A stretch of 64,000 bases of DNA from an uncultured Prevotellaceae bacterium (GTDB lineage: Bacteria > Bacteroidota > Bacteroidia > Bacteroidales > Muribaculaceae), in assembly GCA_900322135.1 (NCBI GenBank), contig ONYP01000002.1:1-64000 (forward strand). Reading direction: 5' to 3'. The notes beneath the pieces were generated by a model that did no database searches, was not told the origin of the DNA, and saw only the letters and a list, made by a program, of their open reading frames with translations. The stretch's first letter is position 1; the number at the start of each line of letters is the position of its first letter. A program made the translations under genes and the position numbers. Below, in pieces: positions 25,669 through 33,751 of this stretch.

Positions 25669-28227
25669 TCAGATAGACAATATCAAGGCTATGAGGGTGT
25701 TGACATCGGCAATGCTGACTTCGCCGTCACAGTTCACATCACCCGATTCTGTCGCACCGCCCCCAAGAATCATGTCGATGAGGGTGTTGACATCGGCGAT
25801 ATTGATTTCGCCATCACTGTTCACATCACCAGGCAGTATTGCACTTGCCCTATACACGAAACTGATAATCGGACCATAGGCAGTGGTGTGGGTATTGCCG
25901 TCAAAGTCGAGATAGGTTGACTTGCTGCGGGCATAATAGGTCGCTCCGTCCTCGAGCAGTTTGCCGTTGACCTTGATTTCCTCGGCAGGCAAGGTCGTCT
26001 CATATTGACCGTTCTTCAGCGTCTCGATGAAGCGGGTGCGTCCCCATGTGGTCTCGCTGTTGGAAACCTCGATGACATAGGCGCTGGCCCATTGCTGCGG
26101 CTTGAGTGCAATGTGCTGCCCCTTATACAGCACACCGCCATCGACAGGCACGACAAAACGGGCTGCGGCATGGGCCACCGAGAAGCGTACCACCGGACTG
26201 GTCATGGTAACGCCGCCTGTGGTAAGGGTAACGCGCAGGAAATAGGTATTGCCCGGCTCCAGCAAATCCTCGGGAATGACAATTGAGCCTGTCGCCGACT
26301 GGCCGGTGAACAACGGTGCCGAGAAGGTGTCATCGCTCGACACCTCGAGTGTGGCAGGCTCACTGCTGCCACAGGTATACCACTCGACTGTTACAGGCAC
26401 CTCAAGGTCCTCGCTGCCGTCGGCAGGAGTCGTGACAGTGAGCAGCATGGGCGTGAAGGCACGCACCTCGCTCACACCGCTGTAGCAACTGTCGGAGCAG
26501 GACTGCACACGCCAATACTGCTGCTGGCCATGAGTGAGCTTGTTGAAAAGCAGCATACTAGCCACTGTATCGGTTACCGTGACACGCTCAATCACATTGC
26601 TGAAAGCGGGAGTCAGGGCGAGTTCCACCACATAGTCGGTCGCACCCTCGACACTGTGCCAGGTGAAATCGAACGGAGCATCGACCGTCGCCCCGTCGGC
26701 CGGACCGATGAGGACGGGATCGTCAAGCTGATCCAACTCCACGCTCAAGAATGCAGGCTCCCACTCGTTGCCCACGCGGTCAAGCACACACACTGCAAAC
26801 TGGTAACCCTGCTGATATTGCTCTGGTATATCATATCCACCCTCGTAGGTCATGCCCAGCAGATAGTCTATCTGCCCGGAGAAAGTCGTCACATTCATCG
26901 TGATGGGGAATGCATATACCGTGTATCGCACATTGTCATAGCCTTCCCACTGCAGGCGGTTGCCGGCGCGTTCAAGGTTTTGCACCTTGCCTGGATTGTT
27001 ACCCTGCTTCCACGGCATGGCAGGGGGCAAGGCCGGCCGCGTGAACACCGTGTTCTTGAGATAATGCCCCAGCGGGTTGCTGCTCAGGGCATACAAGTAT
27101 TTGCACGAGTAGAAGATGCAGCCAGGATTCCCGTCTACCGAACTGGTGCGGTTAAACTCCACCTCATCGGCATACTCCTTGTATTGCACCGCTGTCGAGG
27201 AACTGGTCAATCCCGAGATTGATGATGAGATAAAGACCTGACGGCCAAAGTGGGCAGCAATCTCGCCCCACCATCCTGTAATCAATCCGTAGTCGTTGGT
27301 GCTGTGGCCAAAGGGCCAATAGACCTGTGGCGAAATGTAGTCGATGCTCTGTGACGAAATCCAAGCCAACGGATCGCTGAAGATACCACTATACTGCCAG
27401 TCGCTGCCAGTGGGACACGGCTCAACGCCATACTTATCGGCAACGGTGCGGCTACTGGCGGCAACACCAGCAGGCGAGATGCCGTAGCGCACCTCGGGGC
27501 GCGTTTCCTGAATCATGTCATAGACCGCCCTGACCATGCGGTTGACATTGTCGCGGCGCCAGTCGGCAAACGAGAGCGAAGACCCCGATGCCTGCCACTC
27601 GCCATAGTCCTGTGCCGAAGCGTCGGCAGGGATGCCGCTGGGATAGAAGTAGTCATCATAGAGGATGCCGTCCACATCATAGTTGGTGATGATTTCCCTG
27701 CACACATCCACAATGCGGTCGATGGTGCGCTGCTGGCCCGGGTCCAGGATGACGGTGGCGCCATAGGTGAGCAGCCAGCCATCCTGCTTGAGTTCCTGGT
27801 CATAGGGGGTGTTCCAGTCGGTGCCTGTGCTCCAGCGGTAGGGATTCACCCAAGCATGGCACTCCATGCCGCGCTTGTGGCAACCCTCCACAACATACTG
27901 CAACGGGTCAAAGCCAGGGTCCTGGCCGCGGGTTCCCGTCAGGTAACTCGACCACGGCTCGATGCTCGACTGGTACATCGCGTCACACATCGAGCGCACC
28001 TGGAAATTCACCGCGTTGAAGTTGTTGACCTGCAACGAGTCGAGCAGACGGTCCATCTGCGCCTTTTGCTTAGCGGCACCGGCACCTTGCGAGGGCCAAT
28101 CCAGACACCACACCGTGGCAATCCAGGCTGAGCGGAACTCCCGCTTGGGCTCGCCATAAGCCAATGCCTGCACCATCAAGCCTGACACCAGCAACGCTAA
28201 AAACATAAAAGTGACAAATCGTTTCAT
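25669..28227 (-). CDS. GHL10-type glycoside hydrolase with C-terminal dockerin-like repeats
   Basis: 852 residues. A signal peptide ends near VQALA. The catalytic region (about 27-400) is the family-10-like glycosyl hydrolase (DUF187/YngK): EFRSAWIATVWCLDWPS, FNAVNFQVRSMCDAMYQS, HAWVNPYRWS, VDGILYDDYFYP, GISPAGV, YISPQVYWPFG. These hydrolases act on bacterial or host glycans; the bond is unproven. Residues of about 430-790 hold fibronectin/Ig-like modules (DDPVLIGPADGATVDAPFDFTW, TPADGSEDLEVPVTVEW). Two dockerin loops end the protein: GDVNSDGEINIADVNTLI and GDVNCDGEVSIADVNTLI. It has a perfect promoter. Confidence 0.88.
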   Translation of the reverse strand: MKRFVTFMFLALLVSGLMVQALAYGEPKREFRSAWIATVWCLDWPSQGAGAAKQKAQMDRLLDSLQVNNFNAVNFQVRSMCDAMYQSSIEPWSSYLTGTRGQDPGFDPLQYVVEGCHKRGMECHAWVNPYRWSTGTDWNTPYDQELKQDGWLLTYGATVILDPGQQRTIDRIVDVCREIITNYDVDGILYDDYFYPSGIPADASAQDYGEWQASGSSLSFADWRRDNVNRMVRAVYDMIQETRPEVRYGISPAGVAASSRTVADKYGVEPCPTGSDWQYSGIFSDPLAWISSQSIDYISPQVYWPFGHSTNDYGLITGWWGEIAAHFGRQVFISSSISGLTSSSTAVQYKEYADEVEFNRTSSVDGNPGCIFYSCKYLYALSSNPLGHYLKNTVFTRPALPPAMPWKQGNNPGKVQNLERAGNRLQWEGYDNVRYTVYAFPITMNVTTFSGQIDYLLGMTYEGGYDIPEQYQQGYQFAVCVLDRVGNEWEPAFLSVELDQLDDPVLIGPADGATVDAPFDFTWHSVEGATDYVVELALTPAFSNVIERVTVTDTVASMLLFNKLTHGQQQYWRVQSCSDSCYSGVSEVRAFTPMLLTVTTPADGSEDLEVPVTVEWYTCGSSEPATLEVSSDDTFSAPLFTGQSATGSIVIPEDLLEPGNTYFLRVTLTTGGVTMTSPVVRFSVAHAAARFVVPVDGGVLYKGQHIALKPQQWASAYVIEVSNSETTWGRTRFIETLKNGQYETTLPAEEIKVNGKLLEDGATYYARSKSTYLDFDGNTHTTAYGPIISFVYRASAILPGDVNSDGEINIADVNTLIDMILGGGATESGDVNCDGEVSIADVNTLIALILSI

Positions 28228-28271
28228 ATCCTAAATTTATGTGGTTAATCCTTAAAATGTATTTATCAGCA

Positions 28272-28302
28272 CAAAGGTAACATAAAAAAGCGCAACTCCA
28301 AA
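28272..28302 (-). promoter_or_regulatory. promoter of the GHL10-dockerin gene
   Basis: On the minus strand TTTG (28302-28299), exactly 19 bases, TACCTTTG (28279-28272): a perfect consensus match, leader about 40 bases. Confidence 0.85.
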
Positions 28303-28331
28303 CGAATGCGCTCTTTCATTAGAAATATTTA

Positions 28332-28440
28332 ACGGTTAACCCGGCAGCCAATGGGCCGGGATGAAAGTCCAGACAAGAAGCCGCACGACATGCGAGAGCC
28401 TGCACCTCGACGGGGCGGGCGACGGGCGGCACGGCGGTTT
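28332..28440. other. GC-rich block with stem-loops, possible structured RNA
   Basis: A sharp change from AT-rich to GC-rich DNA upstream of the GHL10 promoter. CCCGGC pairs with GCCGGG around nine bases, followed on the plus strand by GATGAAAGTCC, then CGAG...CTCG and a GCCG...CGGC closing pair. It overlaps the last two bases of the 28439 gene. Purine-rich loops next to stems resemble structured RNAs, but I cannot match a known family, and no plus-strand gene follows. Confidence 0.35.
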
Positions 28441-28882
28441 AGAGCCTGTCAAACGGGATACGGGCCAACAGTTCGCCGAAGCGGTTGGCACCCTCCTGTA
28501 ATTGCCCCTCGACAAACTTGCGCATGAAGAAGGGAAGCTGCAATTGCAACTCGGCAGTGCTCATCGTGGTGCCGTCGGGCTGGGCATCGAGGTTAATGAC
28601 CATATTGATGGGCACCGGGGACTGGGAAGCCGTATAGACAACGCGCTGCCCATCGATGCTCTGTTCGCGGTTAAGCGATAGCGTCACCTCTCCCATGGGA
28701 GACTGGATGGCAACAGCGTCCTCGGTAAATGTTACCGTGTCAAGATGCTTGCGCGCCTCATCGGCAATCTGGTCGGAGTGGGCCTCAATCAGCTGCTTGA
28801 TGAGAGATGGATTAATGAGTTTAGAATAGATGGTTGCAGCATCGCACGCGATGGCATGAGGAGTGCTCTTGAAAGATTCCAT
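28439..28882 (-). CDS. SRPBCC-like small protein, function unknown
   Basis: 147 residues with no signal peptide, so cytoplasmic. The order of predicted elements, with an N-terminal strand (FKSTPHAIACDAATIYSKL), central strands (VTLSLNREQSIDGQRVVYTAS) and a long C-terminal helix (FFMRKFVEGQLQEGANRFGELLARI), fits the helix-grip SRPBCC/START-like fold that binds hydrophobic ligands. I infer this from pattern only. It lies about 98 bases downstream of pyrE in the same orientation and may share its transcript. Confidence 0.7.
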   Translation of the reverse strand: MESFKSTPHAIACDAATIYSKLINPSLIKQLIEAHSDQIADEARKHLDTVTFTEDAVAIQSPMGEVTLSLNREQSIDGQRVVYTASQSPVPINMVINLDAQPDGTTMSTAELQLQLPFFMRKFVEGQLQEGANRFGELLARIPFDRL

Positions 28883-28980
28883 ATTCAGTTTTCAGTTATT
28901 TAAGCTACAAATTACACGCATCAGACTACTGATTGCGCATCGGTGAAATAAGCGTAATCACTAGTGAGCGTTGTCAGTTA

Positions 28981-29637
28981 TCAGTCAACGGCGTCAAAGC
29001 CGGCTGGAGTCCAGTTCTCGGGGTCGTTGTGCCACTGTTGCAGCGTATCGGCATCGGCTTGGGAAATGCGGCCGCTGTCGATGGCCACATCAAGCATGGT
29101 CTCAAAGTCGGTGAGCGTGATAATCGGCAATTTAGCACGCTTGAGATTCCTTGTGGCCATGGAAAACCTGTAATCAAAGATGACCACTGCACCCAGCACG
29201 ATGCCACCAGCTTCGCGCACGGTATTCAGGCATTTCAAGCAATTATTGCCGGTCGAGAGTTGGTCCTCGATAAGGACGACCTTCTGGCCTGGCTTGATGT
29301 CACCCTCGATAAGGTTTTCCAGGCCATGGTCCTTGGGGGTCGAACGCACATAGACCATCGGCAACGCCAACGAGTCGGCCACCAGAGCGCCATGAGCGAT
29401 AGCACCGGTGGCGATACCGGCAATCACCTCTGCTTCACCGAAGTTTTCCATGATGAGTCTCGCCATTTCCACCTTGATGAGGTTACGCACCTCGGGGTAG
29501 GACAATGTCATCCTTAGGTCAGTATAAATGGGTGAATTCCAACCCGTTGCCCACGAGAACGGACTATCGGGCTGCAATTTGATGGCGCTGATTTGAATCA
29601 GCTTCTCGGCAAGCAAAGTATCTAATTTTTTCATCAT
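28981..29637 (-). CDS. pyrE: orotate phosphoribosyltransferase
   Basis: 218 residues. Makes orotidine monophosphate from orotate and PRPP in pyrimidine synthesis. The PRPP-binding motif VVLIEDQLSTGNN lies at about residues 120-132. The N-terminal SPFSWATGWNSPIYTD and GIATGAIAHGALVAD blocks are standard for PyrE. Two adjacent ATG codons open the frame (29637 and 29634); either could be used. No other pyr genes adjoin it. Confidence 0.95.
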   Translation of the reverse strand: MMKKLDTLLAEKLIQISAIKLQPDSPFSWATGWNSPIYTDLRMTLSYPEVRNLIKVEMARLIMENFGEAEVIAGIATGAIAHGALVADSLALPMVYVRSTPKDHGLENLIEGDIKPGQKVVLIEDQLSTGNNCLKCLNTVREAGGIVLGAVVIFDYRFSMATRNLKRAKLPIITLTDFETMLDVAIDSGRISQADADTLQQWHNDPENWTPAGFDAVD

Positions 29638-29840
29638 TGATTTTGAATCAGGTTAATATGGACTGGCGAAATTAGCAAAAATCCTGCTGTTAGATGTCAT
29701 ATCTTTTCAATAAAAACCAAAAAACTTGTTAAAGAAGACCGACAAGAGCAGTCAGGACCCTCAAATCAGCCTCCCGCTCCCCTCGTCGCAACGCTGTTGC
29801 GCCGCCTCACCCCGTGCTCCATGGCACAAAAGGCCGCAAA

Positions 29841-29871
29841 TTTGCCGTTTCAAAAAAAATCACTAATTTTG
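29841..29871 (+). promoter_or_regulatory. promoter of the patatin-recX-comF operon
   Basis: TTTG at 29841-29844, exactly 19 bases, TAATTTTG at 29864-29871: perfect consensus, leader of about 38 bases. Confidence 0.85.
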
Positions 29872-29913
29872 CGGTGAACAACATAAACTTACCAGGTTTT
29901 CTTGAATTAATTT

Positions 29914-30813
29914 ATGGCAACATTTGGCAAAACAGGCATTGTGCTTGAGGGCGGCGGCATGCGCGGCATGTACACCTGCGGCATCCTGGATGTGCTCATG
30001 GAGCACCACATTTTAGTTGACGGCATGGTTGGCGTGTCGGCAGGCATCGCCTTCGGCTGCAACTACAAGTCGGGCCAGGCAGGCCGCGCCCTGCGTTATA
30101 ACCAGCGTTTTGCCCACGACAAGCGCTATAGCGGTATAGGCTCACTGTTGAAGACCGGTAACTACTACAACGCGTGGTTTGCCTATAACCTTGTGCCGAA
30201 ACATTATGATGTGTTTGACTACAATGTGTTTGAGGACTCGCCCATGGAGTGCTATGCCGTCTGCTTCGATGTGAACAGCGGCGAGGCCGTCTACCAGCGG
30301 CTGGACCACGTGAATGACGACTTCTTTGATTGGGTGCGCGCGTCGGCATCCATGCCCGTGGTGTCCAAGCCCGTCGAGGTGGGTGGCCATCTGTTGCTCG
30401 ATGGCGGCCTGGCCGACTCCATCCCTCTAGAGTTCATGGTCGGCAAGGGCTATGAGCGCAACATTGTCATCCTCACCCGCGAGGAGGGATTCCGCAAGAC
30501 TGCCGAGCATGGTCTGTGGCTCATGAAGCCATGGCTGCGCAAGTGGCCCAAAGTGCTCGAGGCGCTCAAACGCAGGCCCGCCATGTACAACCGCCAACTG
30601 CAAATCGTGCGAGAACAGGAACGCGAGGGCAAAGCCTTTATCTTCAGGCCACTCAAGCCGCTTAATGTGAGCCGCATCACCCATGACCCCAAGGAGATGG
30701 AGCGCGTGTACAAGCAAGGGCGCGACGAAGCCAACCAACGGCTTGACGAGCTCAAGAGGTTCCTTGCCCGAGAAGACGACACGCCCACATCAGCGCCCTC
30801 AACCAATGAATAG
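29914..30813 (+). CDS. patatin-like phospholipase
   Basis: 299 residues. Serine lipid acyl hydrolase with a Ser-Asp dyad. The oxyanion-hole motif is EGGGMRG (residues 12-18), the nucleophile elbow is GVSAG (Ser42) and the aspartate is in DGGLADSIP (Asp163). No signal peptide, so probably acts on the inner face of the membrane. It matches the short YjjU-like branch. The stop overlaps the recX start by 8 bases, so the first two genes of this operon are coupled. Confidence 0.93.
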   Translation: MATFGKTGIVLEGGGMRGMYTCGILDVLMEHHILVDGMVGVSAGIAFGCNYKSGQAGRALRYNQRFAHDKRYSGIGSLLKTGNYYNAWFAYNLVPKHYDVFDYNVFEDSPMECYAVCFDVNSGEAVYQRLDHVNDDFFDWVRASASMPVVSKPVEVGGHLLLDGGLADSIPLEFMVGKGYERNIVILTREEGFRKTAEHGLWLMKPWLRKWPKVLEALKRRPAMYNRQLQIVREQEREGKAFIFRPLKPLNVSRITHDPKEMERVYKQGRDEANQRLDELKRFLAREDDTPTSAPSTNE

Positions 30814-31300
30814 TCCCAAGCGTCCCTTGACCGCATCTCAAGCCTTGAGCCGCGCTGCCGCCCTATGTTCCCGCAGCGAACAGGCTCCTGCCGACATACG
30901 CCAAAAGCTCCTCAGCTGGGGGCTCAGTGTCAACGATGCCTCACAAGTCCTGAACCAACTCACAGAACAGGGGTTTATCGACGAGGAACGCTATGCCAGG
31001 GCATTTGTCAACGACCGCTTTACCTTTAACGGCTGGGGGAAAATCAAGATTGCCTACCAACTGCGCATCAAGGGCATTCCCGCCGAAACGGCTCAGGAGG
31101 CCCTGGCTCTCATCGATGAGCAAGAATACCGTGACCGTCTGGTCGAACTGCTGCGTGCCAAATGGCGCACCGTGGGCAACCGTGAGCAGGCTGCCGCCAT
31201 CGCCGCGATGATGCGCTTTGCCGCCTCACGCGGTTTTGAAGCCAGTCTGGCCAGCCAGTGTATCAAAGAAGTGACCCGTGTCGATGCTCAAGACGATTAA
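30806..31300 (+). CDS. recX: regulatory protein RecX
   Basis: 164 residues from ATG 30806. Longer in-frame starts lie deep inside the patatin gene and are rejected. RecX binds RecA filaments and limits recombination. Three-helix repeats are visible: ALSRAAALCSRSEQAPADIRQKLLSWG, QGFIDEERYARAFVNDRFTFNGWGKIKI (the signature G[FY]IDDxRYA) and AAMMRFAASRGFE. The start overlaps patatin by 8 bases, and comF starts 17 bases before its stop. recA is not nearby. Confidence 0.92.
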   Translation: MNSPKRPLTASQALSRAAALCSRSEQAPADIRQKLLSWGLSVNDASQVLNQLTEQGFIDEERYARAFVNDRFTFNGWGKIKIAYQLRIKGIPAETAQEALALIDEQEYRDRLVELLRAKWRTVGNREQAAAIAAMMRFAASRGFEASLASQCIKEVTRVDAQDD

Positions 31301-31991
31301 ACAATGGTTTAGCGCCGCTGCCGATGTCGTCCTCCCGCGCGTCTGCCCCGTATGCGGCAACAGCCTCGACAGCGACGAGCCCTGGCTGTGCCGCAACTGC
31401 TTGTCCAAGCTGCCGCGCACACACTATGAGCAAGCCGACTTCAACACCATGGAACAGCACTTTGCCGGCAAGGTGCCCATCGAGCGCGCCACAGCCTACT
31501 TCTTCTATGAGAAAGGAGCACCGTACTCGGCCATACTACATGACATAAAATACCACAACCAGCCACTAATGGGACGATGGCTGGCAGCGAGGGCTGTCAC
31601 CGACATGGCGGGGAGCGGCTTCTTTGACGGCATTGACGCCGTGACAGCAGTGCCCCTGCACCGCAGCAAACGCGCCCACCGAGGCTACAACCAGAGCGAA
31701 TACCTGGCACGCGGCATCGCCCTTGCGCTGGGTGTACCCTATGTAGAGGCCCTGAAAGCCGTTCGCCCCCACTCCACCCAGACCCACAAGGGCGCCATGG
31801 AACGCTGGCAAAACATCCAGGGGAACTATGCCCTCAACAATGACACGGCACGCCTGGCAGGCATGCACATCCTGCTTGTCGACGATGTCATCACCACTGG
31901 GTCTACACTGACAGCCTGTACCCTGTTGCTCAAGCAGATACCCGATGTAAAGGTATCGGTGTTCACACTTGCTGCAGCACGCCTGGAGTAA
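31284..31991 (+). CDS. comF: ComF family phosphoribosyltransferase-like protein
   Basis: 235 residues from ATG 31284; the GTG two codons upstream is less likely. An N-terminal zinc-finger-like region with two CxxC pairs (CPVCGNSL, CRNC) precedes a PRTase domain: AVPLHRSKRAHRGYNQSEYLA and the PRPP motif LLVDDVITTGSTLTAC. In competent bacteria ComF helps DNA uptake; the role in Bacteroidales is unproven. It overlaps recX by 17 bases, consistent with a small recombination/DNA-handling operon. Confidence 0.92.
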   Translation: MLKTIKQWFSAAADVVLPRVCPVCGNSLDSDEPWLCRNCLSKLPRTHYEQADFNTMEQHFAGKVPIERATAYFFYEKGAPYSAILHDIKYHNQPLMGRWLAARAVTDMAGSGFFDGIDAVTAVPLHRSKRAHRGYNQSEYLARGIALALGVPYVEALKAVRPHSTQTHKGAMERWQNIQGNYALNNDTARLAGMHILLVDDVITTGSTLTACTLLLKQIPDVKVSVFTLAAARLE

Positions 31992-32011
31992 CTTCCCCCA
32001 CACGAGAACAA

Positions 32012-32070
32012 AACTACGAATTACTCGAATTGAACCAAAAATATTTGTAAAATTCGTGAAATTCGTAGTT
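32012..32070. repeat. 20-bp inverted repeat built of 9-bp units
   Basis: AACTACGAATTACTCGAATT and AATTCGTGAAATTCGTAGTT pair with two mismatches around 19 bases. The right arm is two 9-base units, AATTCGTGA and AATTCGTAG. It lies after comF and before the nucleotidase promoter and may act as a bidirectional terminator-like structure. Confidence 0.75.
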
Positions 32071-32109
32071 GTATGCTGCGGGTATGTTCAAGAAAAAACA
32101 CATTTTTTC

Positions 32110-32140
32110 TTGGCATTCCGCTCACCTTGCACTATTTTTG
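32110..32140 (+). promoter_or_regulatory. promoter of the 5'-nucleotidase gene
   Basis: TTG at 32110-32112 and TATTTTTG at 32133-32140; leader of about 35 bases. Confidence 0.6.
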
Positions 32141-32176
32141 CAAATTGAAATAACACTAAACAACAGATAGACGATT

Positions 32177-33694
32177 ATGGCAAAATTACGCAACATCATG
32201 CTCCTGTGCTTGTGTGCGCTGATGGCTGTTCCCGCCCTGCGCGCCGACCACCTGACAATCATCGCAGTCAACGACACCCACAGCCAGATTGACCCTGCCA
32301 GTGACGGCAAGGGCGGTGTGGCACGACGCCGCGCCATCTATGACAAGCTCAGGGCCCAGAACCCCAACACCGTGCTCATCCATGCCGGAGATGCCGTGCA
32401 AGGCACTCTGTTCTTCTCACTCTACCGTGGCGAGGTGGAATATGCCCTGATGGACACACTAGGCTATGACGCCATCATCCTGGGCAACCATGAATTTGAC
32501 AACGGCATGGAGGAACTGGCCGCCCACTACCGCGATGTCGATGCCGTAAAAATCAGCACCAACTACGACTTTAGCGCCACGCCACTCGACGGGCTGTTCC
32601 AACCCTACTGGGTCAAGGCCGTGGGCGACAAGCGCGTCGCGTTCTTCGGCATCAATGTCAACCCCGAGGGCCTGATTTCCGGCAGCAACTGCGAGAATCT
32701 GCGTTACCTTGACGCCCCTGATGTAGCCGACGCCACTGCCCGCTACCTCAAGGAAGTGCAGCATGTGGATTACGCCATCATGGTGTCGCACATCGGCTAC
32801 AGCAGTTATGAGCCCAGCGAACCCAACGACACGCTCATCATCGGCAACAGCCATTACATCGATATGGTCATCAGTTCACACTCCCACACGACCATCAAGC
32901 CAGGTGGAGGCATGGACCGCATCAGCAATGCCGACGGCAAGATGATTCCCATCGGACAGAACGGCAAGAGCGGCAAATTGGTCGCCACCTATGACCTGGA
33001 CCTCGAGTCAGGAGATATCGTCTATAACCACATTACCGTAGATGAGAGTTGGGACGAAGCCGCAAGCCGCTACACTGCCATGAACACTTGGCTCAACAAC
33101 TATCGCCATGGTGTGGACAGCATCATGAACAACCCCGTTGCCACCAGCACCCGATTCATGAAGAACTCAAGTGACGCGATCCAAAACTGGGTGAGCGACG
33201 CGACGATGGAAATCATCACCGAGGTGTCAGGCATCAAGAATATCGATTGCGCCATCATGAACAAGGGCGGCATCCGCACCGACATGCCAAAGGGCACTGT
33301 CACCGAAGGCCTTATCGGCTCGATGTTCCCGTTTGACAACCGCTTTGTCGTGCTCGAAATGCCCGGCACCGAACTCATCGAGAGCCTGAAACTGATGTGC
33401 GGACGCGGCGGTGATGCCGTGAGCAAAGAGTTAAAAGCAACCTACAACAAAAAGGGCGAACTCGTCAAAGCTACCATCAAGGGCAAGAAAATCGACCCGA
33501 ACAAGACCTATATCGTTGCGACCATCGACTACCTGGCCAACGGCGGTGACTACATGACACCGATGACCCGCTGCAAGCGACTGTTTACCGATAGCCAGAA
33601 GTACGGCAACCACATCCTCGAGTATGTCAAGCGTCTGGAAGCCGCAGGCAAGAAAATTGAGGCCAAGGACGAGGTGAGGATCAAGGAGTTATAA
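32177..33694 (+). CDS. secreted 5'-nucleotidase/UshA-type metallophosphatase
   Basis: 505 residues. A signal peptide ends near ALRAD. The calcineurin-like metallophosphoesterase domain has the metal motifs VNDTHSQI, HAGDAVQG and LGNHEFDNG, with HSHT later. The C-terminal 5'-nucleotidase domain carries MNKGGIRTDMPKG and an ATIDYLANGGDYM block. It would hydrolyse periplasmic nucleotides or related phosphate esters to salvage nucleosides. The next gene follows in the same direction after 57 bases and may be co-transcribed. Confidence 0.93.
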   Translation: MAKLRNIMLLCLCALMAVPALRADHLTIIAVNDTHSQIDPASDGKGGVARRRAIYDKLRAQNPNTVLIHAGDAVQGTLFFSLYRGEVEYALMDTLGYDAIILGNHEFDNGMEELAAHYRDVDAVKISTNYDFSATPLDGLFQPYWVKAVGDKRVAFFGINVNPEGLISGSNCENLRYLDAPDVADATARYLKEVQHVDYAIMVSHIGYSSYEPSEPNDTLIIGNSHYIDMVISSHSHTTIKPGGGMDRISNADGKMIPIGQNGKSGKLVATYDLDLESGDIVYNHITVDESWDEAASRYTAMNTWLNNYRHGVDSIMNNPVATSTRFMKNSSDAIQNWVSDATMEIITEVSGIKNIDCAIMNKGGIRTDMPKGTVTEGLIGSMFPFDNRFVVLEMPGTELIESLKLMCGRGGDAVSKELKATYNKKGELVKATIKGKKIDPNKTYIVATIDYLANGGDYMTPMTRCKRLFTDSQKYGNHILEYVKRLEAAGKKIEAKDEVRIKEL

Positions 33695-33751
33695 GGTTTC
33701 GGGCTACAGAACCGTTAACAGGGAAAACAAGAAAGTAGAGGAACATATAAA

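Noticed and set aside
28332..28440. RNase P RNA, FMN or cobalamin riboswitch
   Set aside because: Only short pieces resemble those RNAs (for example TGAAAGTCC). The overall order of conserved blocks does not match, and no suitable downstream gene exists.
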